From: Anaeromyces robustus
Taxonomy: Eukaryota > Neocallimastigomycota > Neocallimastigomycetes > Neocallimastigales > Neocallimastigaceae
DNA length: 64,000 bases
NCBI GenBank assembly: GCA_002104895.1
Contig: MCFG01000003.1
Coordinates: 83,501-147,500 of the forward strand
Direction of reading: 5' to 3'
The notes beneath the pieces were generated by a model. It worked only from the letters and a program-made list of their open reading frames with translations. It made no database searches and had not been told where the DNA came from. The position numbers were made by a program, and so were the translations under genes. This document shows positions 57,364 to 64,000 of this stretch, in pieces (within the stretch, counting starts at the first letter, position 1; every line of letters begins with the position of its first letter).

Positions 57364-58120
57364 GTAATAACAGTATTATAATAATAAAACTAATTGTAAC
57401 CTTTAAAAATAAAAATATAAATATATAAATTAAATAAATAAAAACTTAATATATAATAATGTAATTCTGTGTTATTTAAATATTAATGTCAAAAAATTAA
57501 ATTATCAACTAATTAAATAATCATAAAAACAATATAACTACAATACAAACTAAATAAACTATATAGTCTATATTACTTTTATTTTATTATATTATATATA
57601 TATATATTTTTTTTAATAATTTTTTTTTTTTTTTTATTATTTTTCATTATTTTTTTTTATTATTATATTATTATGATTTATTTATTAATATTTATTTAAT
57701 TACATAATTGATTATTACAATTTTATTAAAATTGGTTTTATTTAATTAACTTAATTAAATTATTGAAACTATTTATAAATGAAAAAAAAAAAAATTTTTT
57801 TTTGTTATCATTACTGTTATTATAGTAATAATATGTTGTAAATATTTTATTTTAATTTATAGTCTTTTTTTTTTTTAAGATAAAATATTTACCTTTTTTT
57901 TATGTTTTTTTATAAATTTTTTTTTTATTTTTTTTTATTGATAATTGTAATTTTTTGTTTATTAATTTATGAATAAAAGATTGCTTTATTTTATCTGTGA
58001 TAATAATATTCCTATTCTTTTATTTATTTGTTTGTTTGTTTGTTTTTTGTTTGTTTGTTTGTTTATATTTTTTTATTTTTTTTTAAATAAAAAAAAAAAA
58101 AAAAGGAGTATTATTTATTC
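56810..58120. other. Convergent spacer between RGS and calcineurin genes
   Basis: AT-rich sequence with AAT microsatellite at about 57279-57360, poly(A) near 57210-57232 and poly(T) tracts near 57610-57660 and 57890-57950. No gene is seen. Confidence 0.6.
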
Positions 58121-62552
<4,432 letters not shown>

Positions 62553-64000
62553 TCTATCCTGTTTATATATATTTATATTGACAATTTTGAATTTAATTTT
62601 ATTTGTATTTATTTATTTATATTTTGTTATGATATATTGATTGATATTTTTAGAATAAATTTATTCGTATTATAATAAATAGAATTATTATTAATATAAA
62701 TAAAATATATATGAATATGATGTTTATAATTAAGAATATAAATATTTATAAATATTATAAATGAAAAGTAGAAAAGTATAATTGTTATTGTTTATTTTTT
62801 ATAATCATATATATGAAACAATATTTATATATATTAAAATAGAAATAGAAAAAAAGAAAAGGATTTTTTATATTAAAGAAAGATATCTATAATTGAGTAA
62901 ATATAATATATATATTTTTTATTTTTCACATGAATATATTATACATAAAAGATAATAACCTTTTATTTATTGTTTACACCTGTAATAGAAAAAAATACAC
63001 AAGAAGGCTTAATTAGTTTATGATAATTAATAAAATGTTATTTTAAAGAGAATAGTTTTTTAAATAAAAATAATTATTCAGTTTTATAATATTTTATTAT
63101 TTATCAAACTAGAATTTATTATATTATTTTTATTTTTTTTTATTTTTTTTTTTTTTTTTTAAAAAAAAAGTATACTTTGACTTATTTATAATTTTATTCC
63201 TTTTTTTCTATTTTTCTTTTTTTTTATTTTATTTTTATTTTATATATATATAATTATAATTATTTGAATATAATAATTATATTATGATATTACTTTATTA
63301 TATTATTACTTACTTAATAGTTACATTATATAGATACATATTACATAATACAAGAAAATTTTTAATTATTTTAAGTTAACATTTCAATTAATATATAAAT
63401 TAAAATGTATTAACAATATATTTGAATAATTAAATTAATATTAAATCTTCCATCTTTTTATTTTTATTTTTAATATATATCTTTATTTTTAATATATATC
63501 AGTAAAATAATTCCATATATAATAATATATATCTAATATTATAATATATATAACATTATTTATTTATTTTGATATTTATCATTCATTTATTTATTAATTA
63601 TTCTTTTAAGGATTATTATATTTTAAATAATAATTAAATATTAAAATATAAAAATATTAAAATATTAATTTAATTATGAACTAATAATATTATTATTAAA
63701 AAAAAAAAAATTTTTTTTTTATTTATTTTGATTAATTATTTAATAATTTTGTTTATTAATTATTGCCGTCAAAAATTGTTCCCATTACTTAATATTATTA
63801 AATTCACATGTAAAAAATTACACTGAAATTCTATAATTATTTGCTATTTTTATTAAATATATAATGCATTAAATGTTATCAACCTTTATATATTATATTA
63901 ACTAGAATTAATCTGTAATAATATGGTATATTTTCTTATTATATTATTTTGTTTATATTTTAATTATAAATATAAACAGATAACATAATCAATAGGATCA
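62553..64000. other. Upstream region of the calcineurin gene to the window edge
   Basis: AT-rich sequence with poly(T)/poly(A) at about 63126-63169. There is no coding-like frame and nothing I can name; it presumably includes the calcineurin promoter and 5' UTR. Confidence 0.5.

Overview
The window looks like nuclear DNA of an anaerobic gut fungus (Neocallimastigomycota; Neocallimastix, Piromyces, Anaeromyces or a relative). Base composition is extremely A+T-rich. Spacers are homopolymers and AT-only microsatellites, and codons end almost always in A or T. Genes carry short spliceosomal introns. The gene content is fungal: an exomer ChAP (Chs5-Arf1-binding protein), calcineurin A, an EMC subunit, a VASt sterol-transfer-type protein, RGS, F-box/LRR and an ABCB transporter. 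The genus is inference; no marker gene in the window fixes it.

Layout. 1-534: 5' end of a splicing factor 1/branchpoint-binding protein gene (-), running off the left edge. 2370-3301: EMC5 (-). 4585-6423: F-box/LRR protein (+). 7136-11847: ChAP with 13 exons (-). 11848-15113: spacer with an ankyrin pseudogene. 15114-15779: secreted cysteine-rich protein (-). 16.2-20.4 kb: a repeat graveyard with an inverted repeat, a 1.26-kb element with terminal inverted repeats, a 122-127 bp satellite and two copies of a decayed ORF. 20804-25560: ABCB/MDR transporter (+). 25.9-27.4 kb: microsatellite, minisatellite and a decayed ChAP exon. 28493-38485: a 3330-residue single-exon ankyrin-repeat protein (+). 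41602-42847: protein with two CBM5/12-like modules (+). 44902-46870: VASt-domain protein (-). 49407-51854: unrecognised tail-membrane protein (-). 53975-56809: RGS protein (+). 58121-62552: calcineurin A with 12 exons (-). The remainder is AT-rich spacer.

Most distinctive structure. A block containing part of the ChAP gene and the region upstream of the ankyrin gene occurs twice (about 9.4-14.7 kb and 26.65-34.9 kb), with opposite outcomes. The left copy keeps a working ChAP and a dead ankyrin fragment. The right copy keeps a working giant ankyrin gene and a dead ChAP exon. This is what reciprocal decay after a segmental duplication would leave.

Gene structures were assembled by hand from splice signals, reading frame and family conservation. 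Exon phases close for every multi-exon model given. Several genes are neighbours without an obvious shared pathway. Calcineurin and RGS are signalling proteins; ChAP, EMC5, VASt and ABCB are membrane-trafficking or membrane-transport proteins. No operon-like logic is implied.
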